58,168 nt of DNA, taken from NCBI GenBank assembly GCA_028277795.1, contig JANQFP010000003.1, forward strand, positions 1 to 58,168, in the 5' to 3' direction. The notes under the pieces are model-generated. The model did not search any database, had not been told where the DNA came from, and saw only the letters and a program-made list of their open reading frames with translations. The DNA comes from Rhodospirillales bacterium. GTDB taxonomy: Bacteria; Pseudomonadota; Alphaproteobacteria; Rhodospirillales; JANQFP01. This document shows positions 10,347-17,532 of the stretch, one piece after another. Both the position numbers and the translations under genes were made by a program. Position 1 is the stretch's first letter, and the number at the start of each line of letters is the position of its first letter.

Positions 10347-10415
10347 GATTCGACCTCTGCGTCCACCGCGGTCCTCAGCGACCCCTGGGTTGAGTTCACC
10401 CCCGACCACCTCCAA

Positions 10416-11555
10416 TCACCCCTCGTCCAGGAGGGCGCGGCTGATGATCATGCGCTGGATGTCCGACGTGCCCTCGTAGATCTGGGTCACGCGGACATCG
10501 CGGTAGATACGCTCGACCGGGAAGTCCTCCACGTAGCCGTAGCCGCCGTGGATCTGGATGGCGTCGGAGCATACGCGCTCCGCCATCTCGGAGGCGAACA
10601 GCTTGGCCATGGACGCCTCCTTGAGGCAGGGCAGGCCGGCGTCGCGCAGGGTGGCCGCATGCAGGGTCATCTGGCACGCCGCCTCGATGCCCGTGGCCAT
10701 GTCGGCGAGGCGGAAGGCCACCGCCTGGTGCTCGGCGATGGGGCGGCCGAAGGCGACCCGCTCGCGGGCGTAGGCGCGCGCCGCCTCGAATGCGGCCCGG
10801 GCCATGCCCACCGACTGGGCGGCGATACCGATGCGCCCGCCCTCCAGGTTGGCGAGCGCGATGCGGTATCCCTGCCCCTCTTCGCCCAGCAGCAGGTCGG
10901 GCGGCAGCGCCATGTCGTCGAACACGATCTGCGCCGTGTCGGACGCCCTTTGCCCCATCTTCTTCTCGATGCCGGCCACCGTGTAGCCCGGCGTGTCGGT
11001 GGGGACGATGAAGGCGGAGATGCCGCGCTTCTCGGCCGCCGGGTCGGTGACGGCGAACACGATGGCGACGTCGGCGCTGGCGCCCGAGGTGATGAACTGC
11101 TTGGTGCCGGTCAGCACGTACTGGTTGCCCTCGCGCCGGGCCCGGCAGCGGATGACCGCGGCGTCGGAGCCGGCATGGGGCTCCGACAGGGCGAAGGCGC
11201 CGAGCTTTTCGCCGCGCGCCAGGGGCTTGAGGTAGGTTTCCTTCTGGGCGTCGGTGCCGTAGCCGAGGATGGGCAGGCTGGCCACCCCGTTGTGGACGCT
11301 GACCATGGTCGAGCAACTGCCGTCGCCGGCGGCGATTTCCTCCAGGGCCATGACGTAGGACACGTGGCCGACGCCGGCGCCGTCCCACTCCTCGGGCACC
11401 AGCATGCCCATCAGGCCCAACTCGCCCAGCTCGCGGACGATGCCGTCCGGGAAGCGGCCGTCGCGGTCCCATGCGGCGGCATGGGCGGCCAGGCGGTCGC
11501 GGGCGAAGGCCCGCGCCATGTCCCGGATCAGGATCTGCTCCTCGCTGGGGATCAT
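10416..11555 (-). CDS. Acyl-CoA dehydrogenase (short-chain/branched-chain type)
   Basis: 379 residues with the standard acyl-CoA dehydrogenase layout: an N-terminal helical domain, a middle domain with [13 protein letters not shown] and [17 protein letters not shown], and a C-terminal domain with [20 protein letters not shown] and IYEGTSDIQ. The glutamate in YEGTS is the catalytic base position used by most family members, unlike LiuA in this cluster. It probably oxidises a short or branched acyl-CoA with FAD, passing electrons to ETF. Its place next to liu genes suggests isobutyryl- or 2-methylbutyryl-CoA. The SDR gene ends four bases upstream of its start, so both are in one unit. Confidence 0.9.
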   Translation of the reverse strand: MIPSEEQILIRDMARAFARDRLAAHAAAWDRDGRFPDGIVRELGELGLMGMLVPEEWDGAGVGHVSYVMALEEIAAGDGSCSTMVSVHNGVASLPILGYGTDAQKETYLKPLARGEKLGAFALSEPHAGSDAAVIRCRARREGNQYVLTGTKQFITSGASADVAIVFAVTDPAAEKRGISAFIVPTDTPGYTVAGIEKKMGQRASDTAQIVFDDMALPPDLLLGEEGQGYRIALANLEGGRIGIAAQSVGMARAAFEAARAYARERVAFGRPIAEHQAVAFRLADMATGIEAACQMTLHAATLRDAGLPCLKEASMAKLFASEMAERVCSDAIQIHGGYGYVEDFPVERIYRDVRVTQIYEGTSDIQRMIISRALLDEG

Positions 11556-11559
11556 CGGC

Positions 11560-12243
11560 TCACCACGGGATGGGGCTGCCGTCGTAGTTGAAGAAATGCC
11601 CTGAGTCGGCGGGCCCGAGACCGGCGATCACGCTGCGCATTCCGGCGACGCTGGGCTCGGCGTCGATCAGCGCACTGGGACCGCCCATGTCGGTGCGCAC
11701 CCAGCCGGGATGGAGCACCACGACGATGATGCCGCGGCCCCGCAGGTCCACCGACAGGCTCTTGCCCACCGCGTTCACCGCCGCCTTGGACGACCGGTAG
11801 ATGTAGGAGCCGCCGGAGGTGTTGTCGGCCATGCTGCCCATCTTGCTGGTGACGATGGCGACGATGCGGCGGTCGCTGCGCGCCACCTGGTCGACGAAGC
11901 ACTCGGTCACCTTCAGCGGCGCCATGGCGTTGATGCGCAGCACCTCGGCCCAGGCATCGTAGTCGACGGCGCTGAGGCCCGAGGTGCGCGGCCCATAGAT
12001 GCCGGCGTTGTTGATCAGCACGTCGATGGCCTTGCGCTTCAACGCCCGCGCCGCGGCCTCCACCTGGGCGTGGTCGCCGACATCCAGGGCCTGGATCTCG
12101 ACATCGCCCTTGACGGCTTTCAGGTCCGCCGCCCGCGCCGGCGAGCGGCAGGCGGCGATGACGTGCCAGCCGTCGGCCGCGTACTGGCGCACGAACTCCA
12201 GTCCCAGGCCCCGGTTGGCACCGGTGATCATGACGGTGGGCAT
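11560..12243 (-). CDS. Short-chain dehydrogenase/reductase
   Basis: 227 residues. The Rossmann start is [17 protein letters not shown] (TGxxxGxG class), followed by NNAG at about 82 and the active-site YRSSK (Y-x3-K). The substrate is unknown; its position in the operon suggests a hydroxyacyl or related intermediate. The ribosome site is GGGAGGA before the ATG. The first 12 codons lie in a 38-bp sequence (12209-12246) repeated at 14301-14338, on the far side of an inserted two-gene module, so this gene appears to have been split from its original upstream region and to have kept, or been given, a complete 5' end. Confidence 0.9.
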   Translation of the reverse strand: MPTVMITGANRGLGLEFVRQYAADGWHVIAACRSPARAADLKAVKGDVEIQALDVGDHAQVEAAARALKRKAIDVLINNAGIYGPRTSGLSAVDYDAWAEVLRINAMAPLKVTECFVDQVARSDRRIVAIVTSKMGSMADNTSGGSYIYRSSKAAVNAVGKSLSVDLRGRGIIVVVLHPGWVRTDMGGPSALIDAEPSVAGMRSVIAGLGPADSGHFFNYDGSPIPW

Positions 12244-12246
12244 GGC
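12209..12246. repeat. 38-bp direct repeat at the SDR 5' end, inner copy
   Basis: The sequence covers the SDR start codon and its first 12 codons. It matches 14301-14338 in 37 of 38 positions, in the same orientation. Beyond both edges the sequences diverge at once. The two copies bound exactly the two-gene ATPase/TOPRIM module, so they look like a target duplication or attachment-like repeat. Confidence 0.9.
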
Positions 12247-12261
12247 CGCATCCTCCCTCTG

Positions 12262-13152
12262 TCAACGCCGATTTAGGCGGTCTCGGACCATCCGTTTGAG
12301 ATCGGAGAAGTCGCTCGGCCAAGCGTGGTCAGCTCGTTTAACGAGATCTCTTGCAACATAGATCTCCGCATCACGACCTGTGATGCGATTGCCAGATTCG
12401 TCCTTCACATCACAGCACCGATTGACCAGTTCCCGGAACAAGGGTTTTGGTGCCATCAACTCCAGCCATCGTCCCACCCCTGGTTCCGGTGATTCTCGAC
12501 CATCAAGGAAGAGGTCGAGCAATTTGCGGAAAACAGCTTCAATTGAACCCGCCGAAAGAGACTTATTGACCGATTTCGTCTTGGAGGACCAGAACCGTTT
12601 CCCCTTCAAGTTATCCAAAGCCTGTTCTGCGGAACGGCACTCAGTTGGATCGGTGAACAGTCGGCCCCAGGTTTCTTTGACGCCCTCACGTATTTCGATG
12701 ATCGTGAGGTTGGCGACATCCATGAAAACGCGTTCTGCCGCCTTCGAGACCAGCAACTTATCTACGTCTGCCCCTCGTTTCAGGACACTCGAGTGCCGAA
12801 TGAACTCGGACGCGATGAAATAGCTCTCAAGGGAACGTCGCCGCCATATGAGCAAGTTACTGACGTTTTCGTCCGGAAAGTTCTTCCATGTCCCTTCGAC
12901 GATTTGGTCATCGAAATGATCCCGGTCAACGAGGAAATAGTAGTCCGGATGATCTCTATGGAGGGCTTCAGCGACCGACCGAATGTTGGACGAAGGACCA
13001 AGCCCCTTGATCGTGATTCCCGTATCTCCCAAAAGCTCGTTCAGCACGGCGACATCGAAGCCGGAGTCCTCGTCCTTTCCTTCAACCCAAAGCGTGTGGG
13101 CCGCCCTCTGGTTTACGGCATCGGCTGGTGGCGACGTACGGACGCCAACCAT
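12262..13152 (-). CDS. TOPRIM/DUF4435-like effector of a two-gene defence module
   Basis: 296 residues. LWVEGKDED (E24, G25, D27) followed by YYFLVDRDHFDD (D76, D78) and RSLESYF (E109) matches the acidic layout of DUF4435/TOPRIM proteins, which include the AriB nuclease of PARIS. The assignment is by motif only. In PARIS, AriB is held by the AriA ATPase and released on sensing an anti-restriction protein, then cleaves RNA; whether this homologue does so is inference. It overlaps the ATPase gene by one base (TGATG), a coupled pair in the AriA-AriB order. Base composition is clearly more AT-rich than the flanking catabolic genes, consistent with transfer. Confidence 0.7.
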   Translation of the reverse strand: MVGVRTSPPADAVNQRAAHTLWVEGKDEDSGFDVAVLNELLGDTGITIKGLGPSSNIRSVAEALHRDHPDYYFLVDRDHFDDQIVEGTWKNFPDENVSNLLIWRRRSLESYFIASEFIRHSSVLKRGADVDKLLVSKAAERVFMDVANLTIIEIREGVKETWGRLFTDPTECRSAEQALDNLKGKRFWSSKTKSVNKSLSAGSIEAVFRKLLDLFLDGRESPEPGVGRWLELMAPKPLFRELVNRCCDVKDESGNRITGRDAEIYVARDLVKRADHAWPSDFSDLKRMVRDRLNRR

Positions 13153-14240
13153 CAGCCGTCATCCCCTCCACTCAACAATGCTCTATTTCGCTCCGCTACG
13201 GATGCGAATACTGCCTCGGAATGCGTAGCAATGATGTATTGGTTTTCTGGTGCCAATTCCGCAAGTTTGCGTACGAATTCGCGGTGCCACTGCATATTCA
13301 AGTGGAGTTCGGGTTCGTCGATCAATACGACTCTCGGGTTTCCCCGGGTCTGCCTCCAGATCAAGAAGAGCGTTGAGATGATTTCCTTTTGTCCTGAACT
13401 CAGGCCGTCAAATGAAATTGTCTCCCCGGAGTCCTCCATGGCGATCCGGATGTCCAGCGTGTTCTCGTCCGACGGCCGCACCTGCTCGACTCGTCCGTTA
13501 GCGTAGGTCAGCATCAACTCATTGATGAACTCCATGACATCGGCGGAATCTCTGTCGTCGGCACCCTCGAACAGACTGCTGCGCCCCATCAATGCCTTAA
13601 GTATTTCTATCTTTACGCGTCCCGGAATCATTTCGTGGATGTCGTACGGTCGGCGATGCCTCCGATAGACCCCCTCTGCAGCTACGAGAGCACCTAATTC
13701 TGGGCTTCCTTCGGGAATTTTCCGGAACTCATTGAAATACATGAGACCTGGAACTTCGAGCGGGCCAGGATCGATGCCAAACAAACTAAGGATCACAAGC
13801 TCGCCTATGTCAGGTTCCGGAAATGTGCGGAATTCGGGCTTCGTCTCACGATGCGGGAGGTCTTGGAGCTTTATTGTTCCGCTTCGACTCAACACACATT
13901 TCGCCCGCGTGATTCTTGGTGACCTTCCCTTTCCGTTCTCGAATTCACCGACGATCACCGCCTCTTTCGCTCGGCCGCGGATGAACTTTTCCGGTACGTT
14001 GATAAACTTCGACCAAGGGCCGTAGACGCCTTCCTTCAACCAAGGCGCAACAAAAAGGAAAGCGATCGCTTCGAGGACCGATGTCTTGCCGATACCGTTC
14101 TCGCTGCCAATGACGAAGACGTCCGCATCGAGGTCGGTTTGCGGTCGCGGGAACTCCAGAACGACACGGTCTAATGCCTTGAAGTTCTTGACTTCCAAAC
14201 GGCGAAGGCGAAAAGAGTTGTCGTATTTCGGTTTGGTCAT
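13152..14240 (-). CDS. ABC/SMC-type ATPase of the defence module (AriA-like)
   Basis: 362 residues. Walker A is GSENGIGKT (45-53), followed late in the protein by an ABC signature LSSGQ, Walker B VVLIDEPELHL and the H-loop IIATHSEAVF. This is the AAA_15/AAA_21 class of soluble ABC ATPases used in many phage defence systems (PARIS, Septu, Gabija-related, OLD). The separate TOPRIM partner downstream points to a PARIS-like pair, although the protein is short for AriA. The ATG was chosen because it overlaps by four bases (ATGA) the stop of a 32-codon leader frame that begins with the first codons of the SDR. A TTG four codons upstream is possible. Confidence 0.75.
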   Translation of the reverse strand: MTKPKYDNSFRLRRLEVKNFKALDRVVLEFPRPQTDLDADVFVIGSENGIGKTSVLEAIAFLFVAPWLKEGVYGPWSKFINVPEKFIRGRAKEAVIVGEFENGKGRSPRITRAKCVLSRSGTIKLQDLPHRETKPEFRTFPEPDIGELVILSLFGIDPGPLEVPGLMYFNEFRKIPEGSPELGALVAAEGVYRRHRRPYDIHEMIPGRVKIEILKALMGRSSLFEGADDRDSADVMEFINELMLTYANGRVEQVRPSDENTLDIRIAMEDSGETISFDGLSSGQKEIISTLFLIWRQTRGNPRVVLIDEPELHLNMQWHREFVRKLAELAPENQYIIATHSEAVFASVAERNRALLSGGDDG

Positions 14241-14335
14241 AAGAACGTCCAATCCGCCGTTGGTCGGAACGAGTCACCCGACGATGATCGGCCGAGCAAA
14301 CCCCGATTGGCACCGGTGATCATGACGGTGGGCAT
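14237..14335 (-). pseudogene. Hybrid leader frame: SDR first 12 codons fused to module sequence
   Basis: From the ATG at 14335 the frame reads [12 protein letters not shown], identical to the SDR N-terminus, then 20 unrelated residues and a TGA. That TGA overlaps the ATPase start codon by four bases. The original SDR ribosome site region (GATGAGGTAA, three bases before ATG) is still in place upstream. The result is a truncated SDR start that should bring ribosomes to the ATPase start. Its product is probably without function; its likely role is translational coupling. Confidence 0.7.
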
Positions 14336-14338
14336 GGC
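14301..14338. repeat. 38-bp direct repeat of the SDR 5' end, outer copy
   Basis: The distal copy of the repeat at 12209-12246, with one base changed. It carries the start codon and 12 codons of the SDR and then runs into module DNA. It marks the upstream border of the inserted ATPase/TOPRIM pair. Confidence 0.9.
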
Positions 14339-14364
14339 TTACCTCATCTCATGCAGTTTGGTGG

Positions 14365-14754
14365 TCACTCCCTGATCAGTCGAATGTCGACGCCGATGTC
14401 CAGATCCGCCCAGGCGCGGTCGGCGGTGACCGCAGGCAGGCCGAGGCGCCGCGCCAGGGCCAGGCAGGCGCGGTCGCCCAGCGACAAGCCGCTCGCCCGG
14501 GTCGGCTCACGCAGGGCGGCGGCCGCGAACGCCGAATCACCGTCGAAGGGCACGATCTCGGCGCCCAGCAGTTCGGCCACGGCCAATCGCGCCTTCGGCT
14601 CGGGTGTCCCCCGCTCGGCAAGCCTCGTTGCGACCTCGGCCACGTTCACCGCCGAGGCGCAGGTGTCGTGGCCGTAGGCGACGACATGGGCGGCGCCGGG
14701 CTCGCCGTGAAATACCGCCAGCATGGCCGAGGCATCGAGGACAACCCTACTCAT
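14365..14754 (-). CDS. vapC: VapC-family PIN-domain toxin
   Basis: 129 residues of the PIN fold: VVLDASAMLAVF with the first aspartate (D7), NVAEVATRL with a glutamate, SLGDRACLALA and TADRAW with the later acidic residues. These four acids should bind metal for RNA cleavage, with tRNA or rRNA the usual targets of the family. It overlaps the antitoxin gene by eight bases, and a downstream toxin in one transcript is the normal vapBC order. The pair sits between two modules bounded by target duplications, so this is a local cluster of toxin/defence genes within a catabolic operon. Confidence 0.88.
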   Translation of the reverse strand: MSRVVLDASAMLAVFHGEPGAAHVVAYGHDTCASAVNVAEVATRLAERGTPEPKARLAVAELLGAEIVPFDGDSAFAAAALREPTRASGLSLGDRACLALARRLGLPAVTADRAWADLDIGVDIRLIRE

Positions 14755-15253
14755 GCCCTTCCTCGAGGGCCGCTTCCCTCCGACGTTCCGCAATCAACTC
14801 GTCCACCAGACTTACGTCATCCGGCACGTACTCGCGGATCATCTCCTGGACGCGGCGGATCGCCGTGGCATGGCTGGTCACCCGGATATCGTCGCCGTCC
14901 AGGCGAATGACCACCGGAGTCCCATCGTCCAAACCCAACACCTGGCGATATGGCGCCGGGATCACAATCCGGCCCCCCGGACCGACCGTCGCGCGCACGG
15001 AACTCGGGACCTCGGTGGGCTCAATGTCAGTCGAACCACGCGAAGCCGCGGGTTGCTCGAGCCGGGTCTTGGTGTGTCCGTCCTGTACCAGCACGTTGCG
15101 CACGTGCTGGTACCTGATATCGAGGTATTTTGCGATTTCCGATCGGCTGTAACCTTCCAAGAACAACGCGCGTATCTTGTCGCTCTTCGTCGTCAGCCCT
15201 TCCACGACCATACCCATGGGCCTCTGACTTTTCGACGGCGCTGGCGCTACCAT
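14747..15253 (-). CDS. vapB: VapB-type antitoxin with an extra N-terminal helix-turn-helix
   Basis: 168 residues, about twice the length of a usual AbrB-type VapB. Residues about 22-60 look like a helix-turn-helix (DKIRALFLEGYSRSEIAKYL...YQHVRNVL). Residues about 85-130 are an AbrB/SpoVT swapped-hairpin domain (ATVGPGGRIVIPAPYRQVLG). The C-terminal tail (SLVDELIAERRREAA) is the likely toxin-binding helix. It should bind its own promoter and neutralise VapC. The start has an excellent site, GGGAGGTGATGG. A perfect inverted repeat lies at 15281-15298, upstream. The double DNA-binding architecture is the unusual point. Confidence 0.82.
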   Translation of the reverse strand: MVAPAPSKSQRPMGMVVEGLTTKSDKIRALFLEGYSRSEIAKYLDIRYQHVRNVLVQDGHTKTRLEQPAASRGSTDIEPTEVPSSVRATVGPGGRIVIPAPYRQVLGLDDGTPVVIRLDGDDIRVTSHATAIRRVQEMIREYVPDDVSLVDELIAERRREAALEEGHE

Positions 15254-15280
15254 CCATCACCTCCCGAAACTCAAAAATGT

Positions 15281-15298
15281 CGATCTACATAGATATCG
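15281..15298 (-). promoter_or_regulatory. Probable VapB operator palindrome
   Basis: The inverted repeat ATCTACATAGAT, inside CGATCTACATAGATATCG, lies 28 bases upstream of the vapB start. The surrounding 80 bases are strongly AT-rich and include TTGACA about 17 bases upstream of CGATAT on the same strand, a possible promoter that the palindrome overlaps. Autoregulation by the antitoxin would fit. Confidence 0.5.
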
Positions 15299-15380
15299 GA
15301 CGACACAGCATATAATGTCAAGTACAATATACTTTGTCATTTTTGTAGGCTGTTTTTTCGGGGTGTCCTGTGAGTTGCCT

Positions 15381-15450
15381 CCGACACCTAAACCGTCTCC
15401 TCGAACGGCTCGCGGCAGATGGGCCAGCGGCGGTTCTTCTAGGTGCCGGC
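15381..15450. repeat. 70-bp remnant copy of the liuA 3' end
   Basis: It matches 16191-16260, the last 63 coding bases of liuA plus seven bases past its stop, in 61 of 70 positions with no gap. Similarity starts and stops abruptly at both edges. It lies on the far side of mntA-hepT from liuA, as a long target duplication would place it. No selection on it as coding sequence is apparent, and the mismatches include a substitution making an in-frame break. Confidence 0.88.
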
Positions 15451-15494
15451 CACTATAGATCGCGCCTCCTCTACACGGCAGTTGCGTCCGCCCC

Positions 15495-15500
15495 TATAAT
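15495..15500 (+). promoter_or_regulatory. Probable -10 box of the mntA-hepT promoter
   Basis: A perfect TATAAT lies 34 bases before the mntA start, in otherwise GC-rich DNA. No good -35 hexamer is seen at the expected spacing (TACACG is closest), so activity or autoregulation cannot be judged. Confidence 0.4.
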
Positions 15501-15534
15501 CGCACAAGACGGGGAAGATGGAGAGGCCCCGGCA

Positions 15535-15837
15535 ATGGCACTGCAGATCGACACCGCCGTGACCCTGTTGCGTACTCACGCCGAGACGTTCCGGATGCTC
15601 GGCGTGGTGCGAATGGACGTGTTCGGCTCCGTGGCGCGCGGCGAAGCGACCGAGGGCAGCGATGTCGACCTGATCGTCGACCTCGACCCGGACGCCCGGG
15701 TCTCGCTGTTCGACCTGATGGATATGGAGGAACGGTCGGCGGCGATCCTGGGTGTCCCTGTCGACCTGATGACGCGAAAGAGCTTGAAGCCGCGCATCGC
15801 GAAGGCCGTGGCGCGCGAGGCCGTGAATGTCTTCTGA
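15535..15837 (+). CDS. mntA: MntA-type nucleotidyltransferase antitoxin
   Basis: 100 residues of the minimal nucleotidyltransferase fold: G31-S32 in FGSVARGEATEGSDVDLIVDL, cited here by its GSVARGE and DVDLIV parts, with catalytic aspartates D43 and D45. In characterised MntA-HepT pairs this protein adds AMP groups to a tyrosine next to the HEPN active site, silencing the RNase. The following hepT start overlaps its end by 11 bases. The start ATG was chosen from the family N-terminus; a longer in-frame extension passes through the liuA remnant. It is transcribed against the surrounding liu operon. Confidence 0.88.
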   Translation: MALQIDTAVTLLRTHAETFRMLGVVRMDVFGSVARGEATEGSDVDLIVDLDPDARVSLFDLMDMEERSAAILGVPVDLMTRKSLKPRIAKAVAREAVNVF

Positions 15838-16201
15838 GGCGCCGGACGGGGCCCGCCTATCGGAAATCGAGGAAATATTCGACCGCATCCGGTCGATCGA
15901 GGCGTTCACCCGCGACCAGACCCGGGAGACGTTTGGCGCCGACCCGAAAACCCTCAAGGCGGTTCTGTACGACCTTCTGGTAATCGGGGAGGCGGCCAAC
16001 CGACTCCCCGACACCGTCACCGGCCGACATCCCGAAATCCCTTGGCATCGCATCCGCGGCATGCGGAATCGGCTTGTCCACGCGTACCGCGACGTCGATC
16101 CGGACATCGTATGGTTTGCCGTGACCGAACACCTCGACCCGTTACGCCAAGCCGTCGCCGAGGAGTTGGACCGGATGGGCCGTGACCAACCCGACACCTA
16201 A
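15827..16201 (+). CDS. hepT: HepT-type HEPN toxin (DUF86)
   Basis: 124 residues, all-helical, with the HEPN RNase signature R80-x4-H85-x-Y87 in [10 protein letters not shown]. The tyrosine is the expected site of AMP transfer by MntA. It presumably cleaves RNA when not modified. The last codons (P-D-T-stop) lie within the 70-bp repeat shared with the liuA end, so the toxin's C-terminus is written by target sequence. It overlaps the liuA stop tail to tail. An intact active site with an intact partner suggests a working module. Confidence 0.88.
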   Translation: MSSEAPDGARLSEIEEIFDRIRSIEAFTRDQTRETFGADPKTLKAVLYDLLVIGEAANRLPDTVTGRHPEIPWHRIRGMRNRLVHAYRDVDPDIVWFAVTEHLDPLRQAVAEELDRMGRDQPDT

Positions 16202-16260
16202 CCCGTCTCCTCGAACAGCTCACGGCCGATGAGCCAGCGGCGGATCTCGGAGGTGCCGGC
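16191..16260. repeat. 70-bp direct repeat, liuA 3' end copy
   Basis: The intact member of the pair with 15381-15450 (61/70 identical, same orientation). It contains the end of liuA and the stop of hepT. The pair brackets the mntA-hepT module. Confidence 0.88.
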
Positions 16261-17370
16261 GCCGATCTCGTAGAGCTTGGCGTCGCGCAGGAGCCGGCCC
16301 GTCGGGTATTCGTTGATGTAGCCGTTGCCGCCCAGGCACTGGATGGCCTCCAGCGCCATCCAGGTGGCCTTCTCGGCGGCATAGAGGATGGCGCCGGCGG
16401 CATCCTTGCGGGTGGTTGCGCCACGGTCGCAGGCCTGCGCCACAGTGTACACATAGGCCTTGCAGGCGTTCATGGTGGTGTACATGTCGGCGATCTTGCC
16501 CTGCATGAGCTGGAAGCTGCCGATGGGCTGATCGAACTGCTTCCGCTCGTGCAGGTACGGGACGACCACGTCCATGCACGCCTGCATGATGCCCAAGGGC
16601 CCGGCGGACAAGACGAGGCGCTCGTAGTCGAGGCCGCTCATCAGCACCCGGACGCCGTCGCCCTCGCCGCCCAGCAGGTTGTCGTCCGGCACCTCGCAGT
16701 CGTCGAACACCAACTCGCAGGTGTTGGAGCCGCGCATGCCCAACTTGTCCAGCTTCTGGGCCGTGGAGAATCCCTTGAAGCCGCGCTCGACGATGAAGGC
16801 AGTGATGCCGCGGGGGCCGGCGGCGGGATCGGTTTTGGCGTAGACCACCAGGACCTCGGCCTCGGGGCCGTTGGTGATCCACATCTTGGAGCCGTTGAGC
16901 ACGTAGCGGTCGCCCTTGCGGTCGGCGCGCAGGCGCATGCTGACCACGTCGGAGCCCGCCCCCGGCTCGCTCATGGCCAGGGCCCCCGGGTGCTCGCCGG
17001 AGATCAGCTTGGGCAGGTACCTGCTTTTCTGCGCCTCGCTGCCGTTGCGGCGGATCTGGTTGACGCACAGGTTGGAGTGGGCGCCGTAGCTCAGGCCCAC
17101 CGCGGCCGAGGCGCGGCTGATCTCCTCCATGGCCACGGCATGCTCCAGGTAGCCCATGCCGGCGCCGCCGTACTCCTCCTCGACGGTGATGCCGAGCACG
17201 CCGAGGGCGCCCAGCTTGGGCCACAGGTCCTGCGGGAACTCGTTGGCCCGATCGATGTCGGCGGCCCGCGGCGCGATCTCGTCGGAGGCGAAGGCCGACA
17301 CGGAATCGCGCAGCATGTCCGCCGTCTCGCCGAGGCCGAAGTCCAGGGCCGGATACCGGTTGGCCACCAT
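16198..17370 (-). CDS. liuA: Isovaleryl-CoA dehydrogenase
   Basis: 390 residues. It has the acyl-CoA dehydrogenase landmarks [16 protein letters not shown] and [17 protein letters not shown]. The diagnostic feature is the active-site base: [13 protein letters not shown] supplies a glutamate in helix G, while the usual C-terminal position reads [10 protein letters not shown] with glycine, as in human and bacterial isovaleryl-CoA dehydrogenases. It makes 3-methylcrotonyl-CoA, the substrate of LiuB/LiuD. The start has GGGAGGCGGGG before ATG. A perfect 26-bp palindrome about 110 bases upstream is the likely LiuR site. The 3' end is duplicated beyond the inserted mntA-hepT genes. Confidence 0.93.
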   Translation of the reverse strand: MVANRYPALDFGLGETADMLRDSVSAFASDEIAPRAADIDRANEFPQDLWPKLGALGVLGITVEEEYGGAGMGYLEHAVAMEEISRASAAVGLSYGAHSNLCVNQIRRNGSEAQKSRYLPKLISGEHPGALAMSEPGAGSDVVSMRLRADRKGDRYVLNGSKMWITNGPEAEVLVVYAKTDPAAGPRGITAFIVERGFKGFSTAQKLDKLGMRGSNTCELVFDDCEVPDDNLLGGEGDGVRVLMSGLDYERLVLSAGPLGIMQACMDVVVPYLHERKQFDQPIGSFQLMQGKIADMYTTMNACKAYVYTVAQACDRGATTRKDAAGAILYAAEKATWMALEAIQCLGGNGYINEYPTGRLLRDAKLYEIGAGTSEIRRWLIGRELFEETG

Positions 17371-17473
17371 CCCCGCCTCCCGTTTTGCATCAGTTTGGCA
17401 CCGCCCGCCGCCCGGCCACAAGGGCAAGAACGCCGGCGCACGAAAACCGCCGACACGGCAACAACCACTCAGG

Positions 17474-17504
17474 AGCGTAGTTGACGTTTACGTAAACGTC
17501 AACT
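17474..17504 (-). promoter_or_regulatory. LiuR operator overlapping the liuA promoter
   Basis: Positions 17479-17504 form a perfect 26-bp palindrome whose half is AGTTGACGTTTAC. On the liuA strand the palindrome contains TTGACG as a -35 hexamer, and TACGCT follows after a 17-base gap as a -10 hexamer, so a bound regulator would sit within the promoter spacer, as MerR-family proteins do. The sequence resembles known LiuR sites, and a LiuR-like gene lies at 20561. Confidence 0.8.
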
Positions 17505-17532
17505 TATCGGGACCGTCCCGACCCGACATCGG

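Noticed and set aside
13152..14240. The ATPase as a Septu or Gabija component
   Set aside because: No HNH partner is present (Septu), the TOPRIM part is a separate gene, and no UvrD-like helicase follows (Gabija). The ABC ATPase + DUF4435 pair is closer to PARIS.
12247..14300. The ATPase/TOPRIM unit as a classic integrative element with attachment sites
   Set aside because: No integrase, excisionase or transposase is encoded, and there is no tRNA target. The repeats contain coding sequence of the target gene, which fits target duplication better.
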